A stretch of DNA of 64,000 bases from Streptomyces antibioticus. Its GTDB lineage: Bacteria; Actinomycetota; Actinomycetes; Streptomycetales; Streptomycetaceae. Location of the stretch: NCBI RefSeq assembly GCF_002019855.1, contig NZ_CM007717.1:8193750-8257749 (forward strand). The letters are read 5' to 3'. The notes below the pieces were generated by a model. That model did not search any database. It was not told the origin of the DNA and saw only the letters and a list, made by a program, of their open reading frames with translations. This document shows, one piece after another, positions 52,803 through 61,335 of this stretch. A program made the position numbers and the translations under genes. Position 1 is the stretch's first letter; every line of letters begins with the position of its first letter.

Positions 52803-53905
52803 ACGCCGTCCCCGTCCCCGCCGCCGCCCGCCCGTACCGGCACGGACTGGTGCTGGGCAAGTTCTATCCGCCGCACGCCGGCCATCACCACCTCGTCCGC
52901 ACCGCCCTCGCGCAGTGCGACCGGCTGACCGTCCTGGTCTGCGCCGCCTCGGTGGAGTCGGTGCCCCTCGCCGACCGGGTGGCGTGGATGCGCGAGGCTC
53001 ATCCCGAAGCCGAGGTCGTCGGCGCGGTGGACGACCATCCGGTCGATCTGCACGACGCCGCGGTGTGGGAGGCCCACATGGAGGTCTTCCGCACGGCCGT
53101 GCCGGAGCCGGTGGACGCCGTGTTCACCTCCGAGTCCTACGGCACCGAACTGGCCCGGCGTTTCGGCGCGGCCGAGGTGTGCGTGGACCCGGACCGCACC
53201 ACGTACCCGGTCTCCGCGACGGCCGTCCGCAAGGACCCGGTGGGCTGCTGGGACTTCCTCGGCCCGGGCGTGCGCGCCGCCCTCACCCGGCGCGTGGTCG
53301 TCCTGGGCGCCGAGTCCACGGGCACGACCACCCTCTCCCGGGCGCTGGCCGCCCACTACCGCGCACGCGGCGGGGTCTGGTCCGGCACCGGCTGGGTGCC
53401 CGAGTACGGGCGCACCTACAGCGAAGAGAAGCTGGCTGCCCTGCGGACCGCCGACCCCGGAGCCGACTGGACGCAAGTCGAGTTCACCTCCGAGGAGTTC
53501 ACCGTCATAGCCCGCCACCAGGACGCCGACGAGGAGCAGGCGGCACGCGACGGCTCCCCGGTGCTCGTCTGCGACACCGACTCCTTCGCCACCGCGATCT
53601 GGCACGAGCGCTACCTCGGCGCCCCCGCCCCCGAGGTCGCGGCCCTGGCCGACCGCACCCCGCGCCACCTGTACCTGCTCACCGACCACGAGGGCGTGCC
53701 CTTCGAGGACGACGGTCTGCGCGACGCCCCACACCTGCGCCCCTGGATGACAGCCCGGTTCAGGGAAGAACTGGAGCGCACCGACCGCCGCTTCCTCCTG
53801 CTCACCGGCAGCCCCGAGGAACGGCTGCACGCGGCCGTGACCGCGGTGGACGGCCTTCTCGCCAAGGGCTGGCACTTCACCGACCCCCTCCCGGAACGCC
53901 GGTGA
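52799..53905 (+). CDS. nadR: NadR-like NMN adenylyltransferase / ribosylnicotinamide kinase
   Basis: Protein of 368 residues. The N-terminal half is a nucleotidyltransferase (GKFYPPHAGHHHLV with the HxGH motif, later YPVSATAVRKDP in place of ISGTxIR). The C-terminal half, from about 165, is a P-loop kinase. The loop reads GAESTGTTTLSRAL (near 171), so the usual Walker Lys is Thr; the rest (WVPEYGRTYSEE, VCDTDSFATAIWHERYLG) is as expected for ribosylnicotinamide kinases. It converts imported nicotinamide riboside through NMN to NAD. Coupled to pnuC by ATGA. No HTH domain is present, unlike the enterobacterial NadR repressor. Confidence 0.92.
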   Translation: MNAVPVPAAARPYRHGLVLGKFYPPHAGHHHLVRTALAQCDRLTVLVCAASVESVPLADRVAWMREAHPEAEVVGAVDDHPVDLHDAAVWEAHMEVFRTAVPEPVDAVFTSESYGTELARRFGAAEVCVDPDRTTYPVSATAVRKDPVGCWDFLGPGVRAALTRRVVVLGAESTGTTTLSRALAAHYRARGGVWSGTGWVPEYGRTYSEEKLAALRTADPGADWTQVEFTSEEFTVIARHQDADEEQAARDGSPVLVCDTDSFATAIWHERYLGAPAPEVAALADRTPRHLYLLTDHEGVPFEDDGLRDAPHLRPWMTARFREELERTDRRFLLLTGSPEERLHAAVTAVDGLLAKGWHFTDPLPERR

Positions 53906-53911
53906 CGATCA

Positions 53912-54247
53912 TCACCCCGTACAGCGGACGGGATGGGTGAACGAGACCGGTTTGCCGGTGGCCTGGGCGTATGCGATCTCCCTGCTCGTGGACTCGCCGA
54001 TGTACCCGCCCGGGTTGACGACCAGAACCCGGTCGGCCAGGTCGATCTTGCGCAGGTGGAGGGCGGACAGCGCGGTCTTCTGCTCCTCCGTGATCAACTC
54101 GCCTGCCTCGTGATCCTCGGCGCGCGGGAAGACGCCCGGCGCGACGACGATGGCACCTGCGAAGGTCAGTTCACGGTTCGCCGCGCTCATCTCGTCCACG
54201 AACCGGGTGGAGCCGCAGATGCAGACGATCTCAGGTCGGTCGGACAC
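53912..54247 (-). CDS. Nucleoside 2-deoxyribosyltransferase-like (DUF4406) protein
   Basis: Protein of 111 residues with the fold and motifs of the deoxyribosyltransferase-like/DUF4406 group: IVCICGSTRF at the start, KIDLADRVLVVNPGGYIGESTSREIAYA near the end. Such proteins may cleave or exchange nucleoside glycosidic bonds, although many have no shown activity. It converges with nadR, six bases apart, so shared nucleotide metabolism is suggestive but not proven. Confidence 0.87.
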   Translation of the reverse strand: MSDRPEIVCICGSTRFVDEMSAANRELTFAGAIVVAPGVFPRAEDHEAGELITEEQKTALSALHLRKIDLADRVLVVNPGGYIGESTSREIAYAQATGKPVSFTHPVRCTG

Positions 54248-54302
54248 GGTTCAGTCCTTCTTCCTCAATCAACACGGCAACACGTGGCCGAAGCCCGGAA
54301 GT

Positions 54303-55262
54303 TCAACGCACCTTTGGACCGTATCGGTCGGCCGCGACGCCCGGCCCTGAAGTGACGCCGTCGTGGCCGGGACGAACCGACGCGAAGGCCGTCGCCAGGT
54401 GGTCGAGCAGGGCCGCCGTACGCGGGTGTCGGTCGCGACGCGGTACGACCGTGTAGACGCCGCGAGTCGGAGGATCGACCAGGCTCACCGTGGTGACATC
54501 CGTCCGCAGCCCGCGTGTCAGCACCCCGGGGATCAGCGCGATGGCGTGGCCGGTCGCGACCAGGGCCAGTTTGCCGGGCAGGTCGGCCGCGGTGAGTTCG
54601 ATGCGGGCGCTGACCCCGGCACGGGCGGCGTGCTGGTGCAGGAGGGCCGCGGAACCGTCGTTGTCCTCGGCCCAGGTCTCGTCGGCCAGCGCCCGCATAC
54701 GCACGGGACCGCCCCCGGTCCGCGGATGATCCACAGGCAGCGCGACGACCATGTCGTCCACCCCGAGGAACCGGCGTTCGGTCCGCGGGTCGTGCGGCAG
54801 CCCGGGCGGCGCGTCCGTGACGACGGCGATGTCGAGTTCGCCGGCGACCACACGGTCGTGCAGTGGCGCGCTCAGGCCGGGAAGCAGGCTCCACCGAAGG
54901 GATCCGGTCTCCTTCAGCAGGGCCCGGATGGCCTCGGGCACGACCCCTGCGGCAAGCGAGGGCGTCGCGCCGACGGTCAGGGGCCGGTTGAACGCCGCCC
55001 CGTCACCGGCCTCCCGTGCGGCGCGAACAGCGCGGTCGGCTTCGTTGAGCGTGGCCAGAGCATGGTGCCGGAACACCTCGCCGGCAGCCGTCGGACGCAC
55101 ACCGCGCGCATGGCGCTCCATCAGCGGCACACCGAGCTGCCGCTCCAGTCCGGCGATCTGCCGGGAGACGGCCGACTGCGTGTGATGGAGCTCCGCGGCC
55201 GCCGCCGACAGCGACCCGAGCCGGCACACGGTCACGAAGGTTCGCCACACCGTCAGATCCAC
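54303..55262 (-). CDS. LysR-family regulator
   Basis: Regulator of 319 residues. The N-terminal HTH is typical (WRTFVTVCRLGSLSAAAAELHHTQSAVSRQIAGLERQLGVPLMER) and is followed by a periplasmic-binding-protein-like effector domain. The start chosen is GTG 55262, immediately before DLTVWRTF; a longer frame at 55301 adds an atypical leader. It is divergent from the dehydrogenase-NTF2 fusion gene across an 84-base gap with repeated ATATGCGC sites, and so is its likely activator or repressor. Confidence 0.92.
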   Translation of the reverse strand: MDLTVWRTFVTVCRLGSLSAAAAELHHTQSAVSRQIAGLERQLGVPLMERHARGVRPTAAGEVFRHHALATLNEADRAVRAAREAGDGAAFNRPLTVGATPSLAAGVVPEAIRALLKETGSLRWSLLPGLSAPLHDRVVAGELDIAVVTDAPPGLPHDPRTERRFLGVDDMVVALPVDHPRTGGGPVRMRALADETWAEDNDGSAALLHQHAARAGVSARIELTAADLPGKLALVATGHAIALIPGVLTRGLRTDVTTVSLVDPPTRGVYTVVPRRDRHPRTAALLDHLATAFASVRPGHDGVTSGPGVAADRYGPKVR

Positions 55263-55271
55263 AGCACCAGG

Positions 55272-55310
55272 ATATGCGCACCACGCAGAGCTGACCTGCA
55301 CAATATGCGC
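55272..55310. promoter_or_regulatory. Paired ATATGCGC boxes between the LysR and fusion genes
   Basis: ATATGCGC occurs at 55272-55279 and 55303-55310, 31 bases (about three helical turns) apart, in the gap between the divergent genes. The second lies inside a partly symmetric GCACAATATGCGC. The arrangement suits recognition and activation sites of a LysR-type protein. Confidence 0.5.
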
Positions 55311-55346
55311 TTGTCGCAGCCCTCACGCTGCACCAGTCTGACGACC

Positions 55347-56528
55347 ATGACCACACCCCACACAACGACACAGGGCACGATCGCCGTCCTCGGCCTGGGG
55401 CGTATGGGCGAGGCGATCGCGACCCGGTTGGCCACCCAGGGTTGGAACGTCGTCGGCTGGACACGCTCCGGGCGCACATCGGACGCGGTCAAGACGACCG
55501 GCGACCCGAACGACGCCGTGGCCGTCGCCGACCTCGTACTCCTGGCGCTGTTCGACGGCCCCGCCTGCCGACAGGTCCTGGACGACGTCCGCGATTCGCT
55601 GCGGACGGACACGCTCGTGCTCAACACCAGCACGATCGCCCCCGCCCAAGCGTCGGAACTCGCCCGGCAGTTCGGCCCCTCCTACGTCCACGCACCCGTG
55701 CTCGGCTCCGTACCCGCCGTTGCCTCCGGCACCCTCCAGATCCTCGCCGCCGCGGATCACGACGCCCTCGACCGGGCGCGGCCCGTTCTGGAAGCACTGG
55801 GCACCGTCCGGCACATCGACGACGCCTCCACCGCCGCCTCGCTCAAGCTGATCGCCAACAGCAGCCTCGCCGGCGCCGTCCTCGCACTGCGCGACTCACT
55901 GCGACAAGCCGACGCGCTCGGCCTCTCCCGTGCCCAGGCGCTCGACGTCCTCGAACTCGGCCAACTCGGCGGGCTCGTGGCCCGCAAACGCCCCTTCCTG
56001 GATACCCATCCGGCCCCGGCCGCGGCGACGTTCACGATCCAGGCGCTGTCCAAGGACATGGCCCTGCTGGCCGACGCGTCGAACACCCCCTTGCGCAGCG
56101 CGTCCGGCCTCGCCGACACCCCCGCCGACCCGGAGGCCGACATCGCCGTAGCCGCCACGGTCCCCGCCGTGGAGGACGCCGTACTCGAACCGCTCCGCGC
56201 CTACATCCGCGGACACGCCACCGGCGACCCCTCCCACTTCCGGGACGCGTTCCTGCCCACCGCCCACATCGAAGGGATCCGGGACGGCGCGTTCGTCTCC
56301 TGGCACCTGGACGAGTACTGCACCCTCTTTCCGGGCCGACCGGCCCCCGACGAACCGACCCGCACCCGCCGCATCGACGCCGTCGATGTCCACGGAACCG
56401 TCGCGACCGCCACGATGACGCTCTCGCACGGGGCGGACACGTTCACCGACATCTTCCTGCTGACCCAGGTCACCGACGGCTGGCGCATCGCCAACAAGGC
56501 GTACCACCGCCGCACTTGTACGACGTAG
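55347..56528 (+). CDS. Beta-hydroxyacid dehydrogenase-like domain fused to an NTF2-like domain
   Basis: Protein of 393 residues. The first 260 or so form an NAD(P)-dependent 3-hydroxyisobutyrate dehydrogenase/imine-reductase-like unit: IAVLGLGRMGEAIATRL, WTRSGRT, and the conserved Lys in ASLKLIANSS. From about 270 a second domain begins (EPLRAYIRGHATGDPSHFRDAF ... DGWRIANKAYHRR), matching the putative lumazine-binding/NTF2-like group. The fusion may pair oxidoreduction with binding or isomerisation of the product. It is regulated by the divergent LysR gene, by position. A stand-alone relative of the first domain occurs at 39048. Confidence 0.87.
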   Translation: MTTPHTTTQGTIAVLGLGRMGEAIATRLATQGWNVVGWTRSGRTSDAVKTTGDPNDAVAVADLVLLALFDGPACRQVLDDVRDSLRTDTLVLNTSTIAPAQASELARQFGPSYVHAPVLGSVPAVASGTLQILAAADHDALDRARPVLEALGTVRHIDDASTAASLKLIANSSLAGAVLALRDSLRQADALGLSRAQALDVLELGQLGGLVARKRPFLDTHPAPAAATFTIQALSKDMALLADASNTPLRSASGLADTPADPEADIAVAATVPAVEDAVLEPLRAYIRGHATGDPSHFRDAFLPTAHIEGIRDGAFVSWHLDEYCTLFPGRPAPDEPTRTRRIDAVDVHGTVATATMTLSHGADTFTDIFLLTQVTDGWRIANKAYHRRTCTT

Positions 56529-56542
56529 ACGAAAGAAGGGTG

Positions 56543-57160
56543 TCACCGCGTAACGGTGGCGAACTGATCGGTGCCCAGCACGCTGAGCAGCGCGAGCTTC
56601 TCGTGGCTCTCCGTGCCGGGGGTGGCGGTGAAGACGAGCAGTGACTGTCCCTGGTCGGGGTCCAGGAGGAGCTGGCAGTGGAGGGAGGTCCATCTCGCCG
56701 ACCTGGACGTGGACGCGCTTGGTCTGGTTGCCGAGAAGCGCTTCGGCGGGCGGCGTCTGTACCAGCGTCTCGCCGAGTGGCCCCATGATCTGCGCGGCCT
56801 GGTCGGCCAGACCGTCCATGACCCGCATCAGCCCGGGACTCACGTGCGCGGACCGCAGCTCGCCGTGGGGGCGGTGCGGTAGCCGACGAACAGGAAGAGG
56901 TGGTTGCGTTCCTCGGGGGTCAGGCGCAGGCCCCGCGCGATCGCCGCGACCCTCTGTTCCGAGGGCTGCGGGCCGTCGCCGCGTTTGAGGCGGGCGAAGT
57001 AGTCGGCGGACATGGGGCACAGTTCCGCCATCTCCTCGCGGCGCAGGCCCGGGGCGCGTCGGCGGGGGCCTCGGCGCAGCCCGACGGCCTCGGGTTGCAG
57101 CGCTGTGCGCCGGGTGCGCAGGAAGGCGCCCAGGGACGAACGGTCGAATGCATGCTCCAT
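56543..57160 (-). pseudogene. Broken MmyB-like XRE regulator
   Basis: The leftward start is sound (FLRTRRTALQPEAVGL, RRAPGLRREEMAEL, RLTPEERNHLFLFVGY), the HTH of MmyB-like regulators. After residue 100 the frame shifts to HVSPGLMRVMDGLADQAAQIMGP, shifts again with loss of most of the ligand domain, and ends CQLLLDPDQGQSLLVF ... LLSVLGTDQ with a TGA at 56543. Normal members are about 280 residues; this has at least two frameshifts and a deletion. Confidence 0.8.
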
Positions 57161-57223
57161 GGTTCATGGTTGGGCATCCGGCGCGGCTCAGCCACGACCT
57201 GTCATTCAGTGGTTGCACCAGAC

Positions 57224-57907
57224 GATGGTGGAGAACGTCCGCCACTTCGACGTGTCGGATATGACCTCGGTCCGCACCTTCGCCGACTCCTGGTCGGACC
57301 GCCTCGACATCCTGATCAACAACGCCGGCGTGATGGACATCCCCTCCAGCCGCACCGCCGACGGCCTCGACGTCCAGACGGCCACCAACCACACCGGCCC
57401 CTTCTTCCTGACCAGCCTGCTCCTCGGACACGTCACCGACCGCGTCGTGCACGTCACCAGCCAGTTGCACCGGCATGGCAGGATCGACCTGACCGACCTG
57501 GACTGGCGTACCCGTACGTACAACGGAATGGCCGCCTACCAGGCGTCGAAGCTCGCCGTCGTCCTGTTTTCCCCGGAACTCCAACGCCGCCTGACCGCCA
57601 CCGGCAGCCCGCTCCGCTCGGTCCTCGCCAGCCCGGGTATCGCCCGCACCGCCCTGGCCTCCTACTCCCGCTCGAACATCATCAACCGATTCACCTTCCT
57701 CACCAACACCCCCGAACGCGGAGCACTGTCAGTCCTCTACGCCGCCACCCAGGACGTCCCCGGCAACTCCTACATCGGCCCGGACGGCCTCGGCGGCCTA
57801 CGAGGCGCCCGGCGGTCCGCCGCCAAGGCGAGAACGGCTTCGACGAGGTGATGGCGGGTCGGCTGTGGGATGCGACGGCAGGCCTCGTGGGCACGATGGC
57901 CCGATGA
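57224..57907 (+). pseudogene. Truncated short-chain dehydrogenase
   Basis: The frame from ATG 57224 begins in the middle of an SDR (HFDVSDMTSVRTFADSW, then ILINNAGVMDIP, NHTGPFFLT and active YQASK). The cofactor-binding GxxxGxG start is absent. Near 57800 the frame shifts, and the proper C-terminus DEVMAGRLWDATAGLV is read from another frame up to 57907. It is the usual target-type neighbour of MmyB-like regulators, here decayed together with it. Confidence 0.75.
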
Positions 57908-58056
57908 ATCGCCTGCGGACGGCCGATCACGCGGACGTCTGCCTGCCGCACGGCTGTCTGGAGTTCTGGAGGAACGGCTGACAGCGTCGAGCCCTCGGCC
58001 TTGCTGGCCTGACCAGGGGGCTCGACGGAATCAACGCCGTTCTCGGTCATGGGTGT

Positions 58057-58437
58057 TCAGCCCGCCACGGCGGCGGTCCGCATCAGCTCGCGGTGCGCTC
58101 GGGCTGCCGTCATCAGCCCCTCCAGTGCCTCGCGGGTGCGGATCAGGTCGGCGATGTGTTCACTGAGCTGGTCGCGTTCCTCGGCCATGCGCTCCAGGGC
58201 GGTGTCCGAAGCCTCCTCGCTCGGGGAATCGACGCACGGCAGGAGTTCGGCAATGGTCCGGCTCGACAGACCCGCGGCGTACAAGCGCTGGATGAAGGCC
58301 ACCCGCTCGACCTCGTCGTCCGTGTAGTGCCGCTGCCCGCTGGCGCTGCGGGTGCTGGTGAGCAGGCCCTGCTCCTCGTAGTAGCGCAGGGAACGGACGC
58401 TGACCCCGGCCCGCGCCGAGAGTTCTCCGATGCGCAC
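58057..58437 (-). CDS. MerR-family regulator
   Basis: Regulator of 126 residues with the standard HTH (VRIGELSARAGVSVRSLRYYEEQGLL ... GQRHYTDDEVERV) and a coiled-coil helix (ALERMAEERDQLSEHIADLIRTREALEGL). GTG 58437 follows AGGAGG. The alternative ATG at 58485 lies inside the operator and would add a non-conserved leader. It is divergent from the alkene reductase gene, whose promoter has the 19-base spacer expected for MerR control. Confidence 0.9.
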   Translation of the reverse strand: MRIGELSARAGVSVRSLRYYEEQGLLTSTRSASGQRHYTDDEVERVAFIQRLYAAGLSSRTIAELLPCVDSPSEEASDTALERMAEERDQLSEHIADLIRTREALEGLMTAARAHRELMRTAAVAG

Positions 58438-58472
58438 GCCGTCCTCCTGACCGGGCCGCCCGTCACACGGGC

Positions 58473-58503
58473 TTGCCTCTGACATCGATGTGAGGTTTTA
58501 GCG
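58473..58503 (+). promoter_or_regulatory. MerR-type promoter of the alkene reductase gene
   Basis: TTGCCT (58473-58478) and TTAGCG (58498-58503) are 19 bases apart. The spacer holds the interrupted palindrome CCTCTGACATCGATGTGAGG (58476-58495). The layout and -10 hexamer are the same as at 39971-40002. Confidence 0.8.
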
Positions 58504-58554
58504 TAACCCCAGCGCCCGGGATCCCGAGGCGACAGATCACGCAGGAGATACGAC

Positions 58555-59628
58555 ATGACGACGCTCTTCACCAGTTACCGGCTCGGTTCCCTGAGCCTGC
58601 CCAACCGGATGGTCATGGCTCCGATGACTCGCGTCAGGGCCGCGGCCGGAGGGCTCGCCACCCCGTCGATGGCGAGCTACTACGCCCAGCGAGCCACGGC
58701 CGGTCTGATCGTCACCGAGGGCGTACAGCCCAGCCCGGTCGGCCAGTCCAATCCCGGCACGCCGGGCCTGCACACGGACGAGCAGACGGCGTCCTGGCGC
58801 ACGGTGACCGACGCCGTGCACACCAACGGCGGCCGGATCTTCGCGCAGATCATGCACGGTGGACGGGTGTCCCACGCCGACACCACGGGTCTCCAGCCGG
58901 TGGGTCCCTCACCCGTACCCGCAGTGGGCGCGGTGTTCACCCCCGCCGGGCCGCAGCCCGCGCCCGTCCCGCGCGCTCTGTCCACCGCCGAGGTCCCCGA
59001 GCAGGCACTCTCCTACGCAGGGGCCGCGCGGCGTGCCGTGGAGGCCGGTTTCGACGGGGTGGAACTGCACGGCGCCAACGGCTATCTCATCTCCCAGTTC
59101 CTGTCGTCCAACGCCAATGTGCGCACCGACCGTTACGGAGGCTCGGTGTCCGGGAGGATCCGGTTCGCGGTCGAAGCGGTGTCCGCCACGGCCGACGCGG
59201 TGGGCGCCGAGCGGACCGGCATCCGGCTCTCTCCCGGCGGGACCTTCTGGGGCGTCCAGGAGAGCGAGGTCGCCGACCTGTACACCGCCCTGCTGGCCGA
59301 ACTCGCCCCTCTGGGCCTGGCCTACGTCCACGTCGAGGCCACCGCCGACGAGGAGACCCTGCTCAGGCTGAGGCGGGCCTGGCCGGGCACCCTCGTCATG
59401 AACCCCGTGGTACCGATGGGCCCCAAGCAGACCGGGCGTTCCGAAGCCGACCACTGGCTGGGTCTCGGCGCGGATCTCATCAGCTTCGGCCGGGGCTTCC
59501 TCGCCAACCCGGACCTGGTCGAACGGCTGCGCACCGGACTGCCGATCTCGCCCGTCGACGAGACCACGTACTACCAGGGCGGCGACGCCGGCTACCTGAC
59601 GTATCCCGCCTACCAGCACACGGCGTGA
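58555..59628 (+). CDS. Old yellow enzyme family alkene reductase
   Basis: FMN-dependent enzyme of 357 residues. Typical OYE motifs are visible: RMVMAPMTRVRA at the start, QIMHGGRVSH, ELHGANGYLISQFLSSNANVRTDRYGGS with the substrate-binding HxxN, and SFGRGFLANPDL for phosphate binding. It reduces activated C=C bonds of enals, enones, maleimides or nitro compounds with NADPH. The family usually responds to electrophile stress, which fits a divergent MerR regulator acting at 58473-58503. Confidence 0.94.
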   Translation: MTTLFTSYRLGSLSLPNRMVMAPMTRVRAAAGGLATPSMASYYAQRATAGLIVTEGVQPSPVGQSNPGTPGLHTDEQTASWRTVTDAVHTNGGRIFAQIMHGGRVSHADTTGLQPVGPSPVPAVGAVFTPAGPQPAPVPRALSTAEVPEQALSYAGAARRAVEAGFDGVELHGANGYLISQFLSSNANVRTDRYGGSVSGRIRFAVEAVSATADAVGAERTGIRLSPGGTFWGVQESEVADLYTALLAELAPLGLAYVHVEATADEETLLRLRRAWPGTLVMNPVVPMGPKQTGRSEADHWLGLGADLISFGRGFLANPDLVERLRTGLPISPVDETTYYQGGDAGYLTYPAYQHTA

Positions 59629-59707
59629 CGGCGGAGGGAAGCGGGGCCGGTGCCGGACTGCGACTAGTGCACGATGATCCGGAACGCCGGGAGTTGGGGG
59701 AGGGCGT

Positions 59708-60232
59708 ATGGGTGATGGCTAGGACATCGACCTGACCGACCTGATCTGCCCGATCGACGCGGACAGCAGCGTGCGGCTGCGCGTCGTGGGGCGGAGCCGG
59801 CCCGGGGGCACGGCGTACAACCACCACCTCGACGCCGAATTCGTCATCACCAGCGCGTTCGCGCACGGGCGCCTCGGCCTGCGCCTGTCACCGGAAGCCA
59901 TGGACGACTGGGCAACCGCCCTGGACGTACTCTCCGGCGGCCAGGACATCCGCTGGTCGGTCATGGGCGAGACCGAGATCGGCATCGCGATCGACCGGCA
60001 GTTCTCGACACCCCGCCCCATCGTCACGGTGGACGACAGTGCCGAGTCCGGCGTCTCGGTCCGTATCTGCCTCGACCCAGAGATGGCCGAACAGGATCGT
60101 CACGACGCCGCGGTCGAGAAGCTACTGGTGACCGCGACTCTGTCCGAGGTGAGCCTCTGTACGCAGGTGACGGGGGACAGGTGCCCAGGCGGGCGGCTGG
60201 GCGTACGGCTCGGACGGCTGGCGCGGGCGTAG
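59708..60232 (+). pseudogene. DUF5959-like gene with an in-frame stop near its start
   Basis: From ATG 59708, preceded by GGGGGAGGG, the frame reads MGDG, then TAG at 59720-59722, then DIDLTDLICPIDADSSVRLRVVGRSRPGG and a DUF5959-type body (HHLDAEFVITSAFAHGRLGLRLSPEAMDDWA). The conserved family N-terminus lies across the stop, so this is a nonsense mutation or a sequencing error. A shortened product of 153 residues could still start at GTG 59771, but would lack the first strand and has no ribosome site I can see. Function of the family unknown. Confidence 0.7.
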
Positions 60233-60335
60233 CGCCGCCGCTGCGGGCCTGGCCGCCGTGGCCGTGGCGCAACTGGTGTCCAACGCCGTGTGCAAGCAGT
60301 TGGTCGATCGTCCAAGGCTCCGAGACCGTGTTTGA
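60216..60335 (+). pseudogene. PAP2 phosphatase fragment
   Basis: A frame overlapping the DUF5959 end reads GRSAAAAGLAAVAVAQLVSN, then CKQLVDRPR and a TGA. This resembles the conserved helix and K-x-L-x-DRPRP motif of membrane PAP2 phosphatases. Only about 38 residues survive. Confidence 0.4.
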
Positions 60336-60352
60336 GATCTGTTGGTCGGGCG

Positions 60353-60640
60353 TCAGTAGGGGCTCCGGCCAGCAGGCCACTGGTAGCCCTCCGGCAGCTC
60401 AGTTCCGTTGCTGTCGATGACCGTGTAGTCGACGATCACCTTTGCGGGATCGCCGCCTTCGAAGATCCATACGACCAGACGGTTCTTGACCGCAACCACC
60501 GTGAATTGGGGATCCGACACGTCATCATCTGGCACAACGGTGAACTCGTCACCTGGCTTCAACCAGAAGACGTCACAGTACGGTTCGATGAAGAGACAGA
60601 CGAAATCCTCGCCACCGTTCTGCACGGGGAGCCTGTTCAC
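60353..60640 (-). CDS. Hypothetical protein, acidic, beta-rich
   Basis: Protein of 95 residues, starting at GTG 60640, with lower GC than its neighbours. Alternating hydrophobic stretches (FVCLFIEPYCDVFWL, FTVVAVKNRLVVWIFEGG, KVIVDYTVIDSNG) suggest a small beta sandwich. Not recognised; the acidic small-protein style recalls immunity proteins, but there is no toxin beside it. Confidence 0.6.
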   Translation of the reverse strand: MNRLPVQNGGEDFVCLFIEPYCDVFWLKPGDEFTVVPDDDVSDPQFTVVAVKNRLVVWIFEGGDPAKVIVDYTVIDSNGTELPEGYQWPAGRSPY

Positions 60641-60895
60641 TGACGCCGTCCCGGTGGCCGCTGCAGTAGAGGACCACCACGATAGCGACCGGCAAACAAG
60701 CTACCCAGAGCCCATGGGTTCCTGCGGGGTGAAGAGCCTCATGGCGTGACTCGTGTGAGCGGCCTTCTCCGGGCGCCCGTCATAACCGCTCATGTCAGGA
60801 ACCTCCCGAGACTGCCACGGCGACGCCGTTCGGCTCGTGCCGCGCAGGGGAATCGAACCGGACTCAGGCACTGCACAACCCGGCACAATGTCCCG

Positions 60896-61276
60896 GTGAC
60901 CCTCTTCGCCTGCGCGCACTGCGAGCACCCTCTCACCAGCGATCTCCAGGAATCCCAGGCCACCCCGGCCGGCGATCACCTGTCCGACCATCGCATCGCC
61001 GACCCGCGGGTTGCGCAGGGCACCTATGCGATCAACCACGACGCCACGCTGTTCGTCCTTCATCCTGACGACGTGCCAGGCACCGCTCTGCATCCGGACT
61101 CAGGACGTCGCGCCGGCTGCTGCGGACTTGACGGTCGGGACGGCCTCAACCTCGTCTGTGCAGCCTGCGGAGCCGAGGTCGCCACCAAGGAATCGGACTG
61201 CTGGACGGACAACCTGGTGGCGCTGATAGCCTCCGCAGTCGTCAGCGGCACGGAGTCCCCATCTGGAACCCGTTGA
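60896..61276 (+). CDS. Zinc-ribbon-like hypothetical protein
   Basis: Protein of 126 residues from GTG 60896. Two CxxC pairs, CAHC near the start and CAAC near the end, frame a variable middle and the block CCGLDGRDGLNLVCAACG, typical of an unnamed streptomycete family. Zinc binding is likely. Function unknown. Confidence 0.72.
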   Translation: MTLFACAHCEHPLTSDLQESQATPAGDHLSDHRIADPRVAQGTYAINHDATLFVLHPDDVPGTALHPDSGRRAGCCGLDGRDGLNLVCAACGAEVATKESDCWTDNLVALIASAVVSGTESPSGTR

Positions 61277-61335
61277 CTTGCGGCCCGTTTCGGTTCTGCC
61301 GGGCCAGGCTTCGCAAGCGCCGATGTCAGTAGCAG

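Noticed and set aside
60835..60900. tRNA-like T-loop (GGTTCGATTCC on the minus strand)
   Set aside because: The bases around it do not form a T stem, and no acceptor or anticodon arm can be folded. It may be chance or a tRNA scrap.
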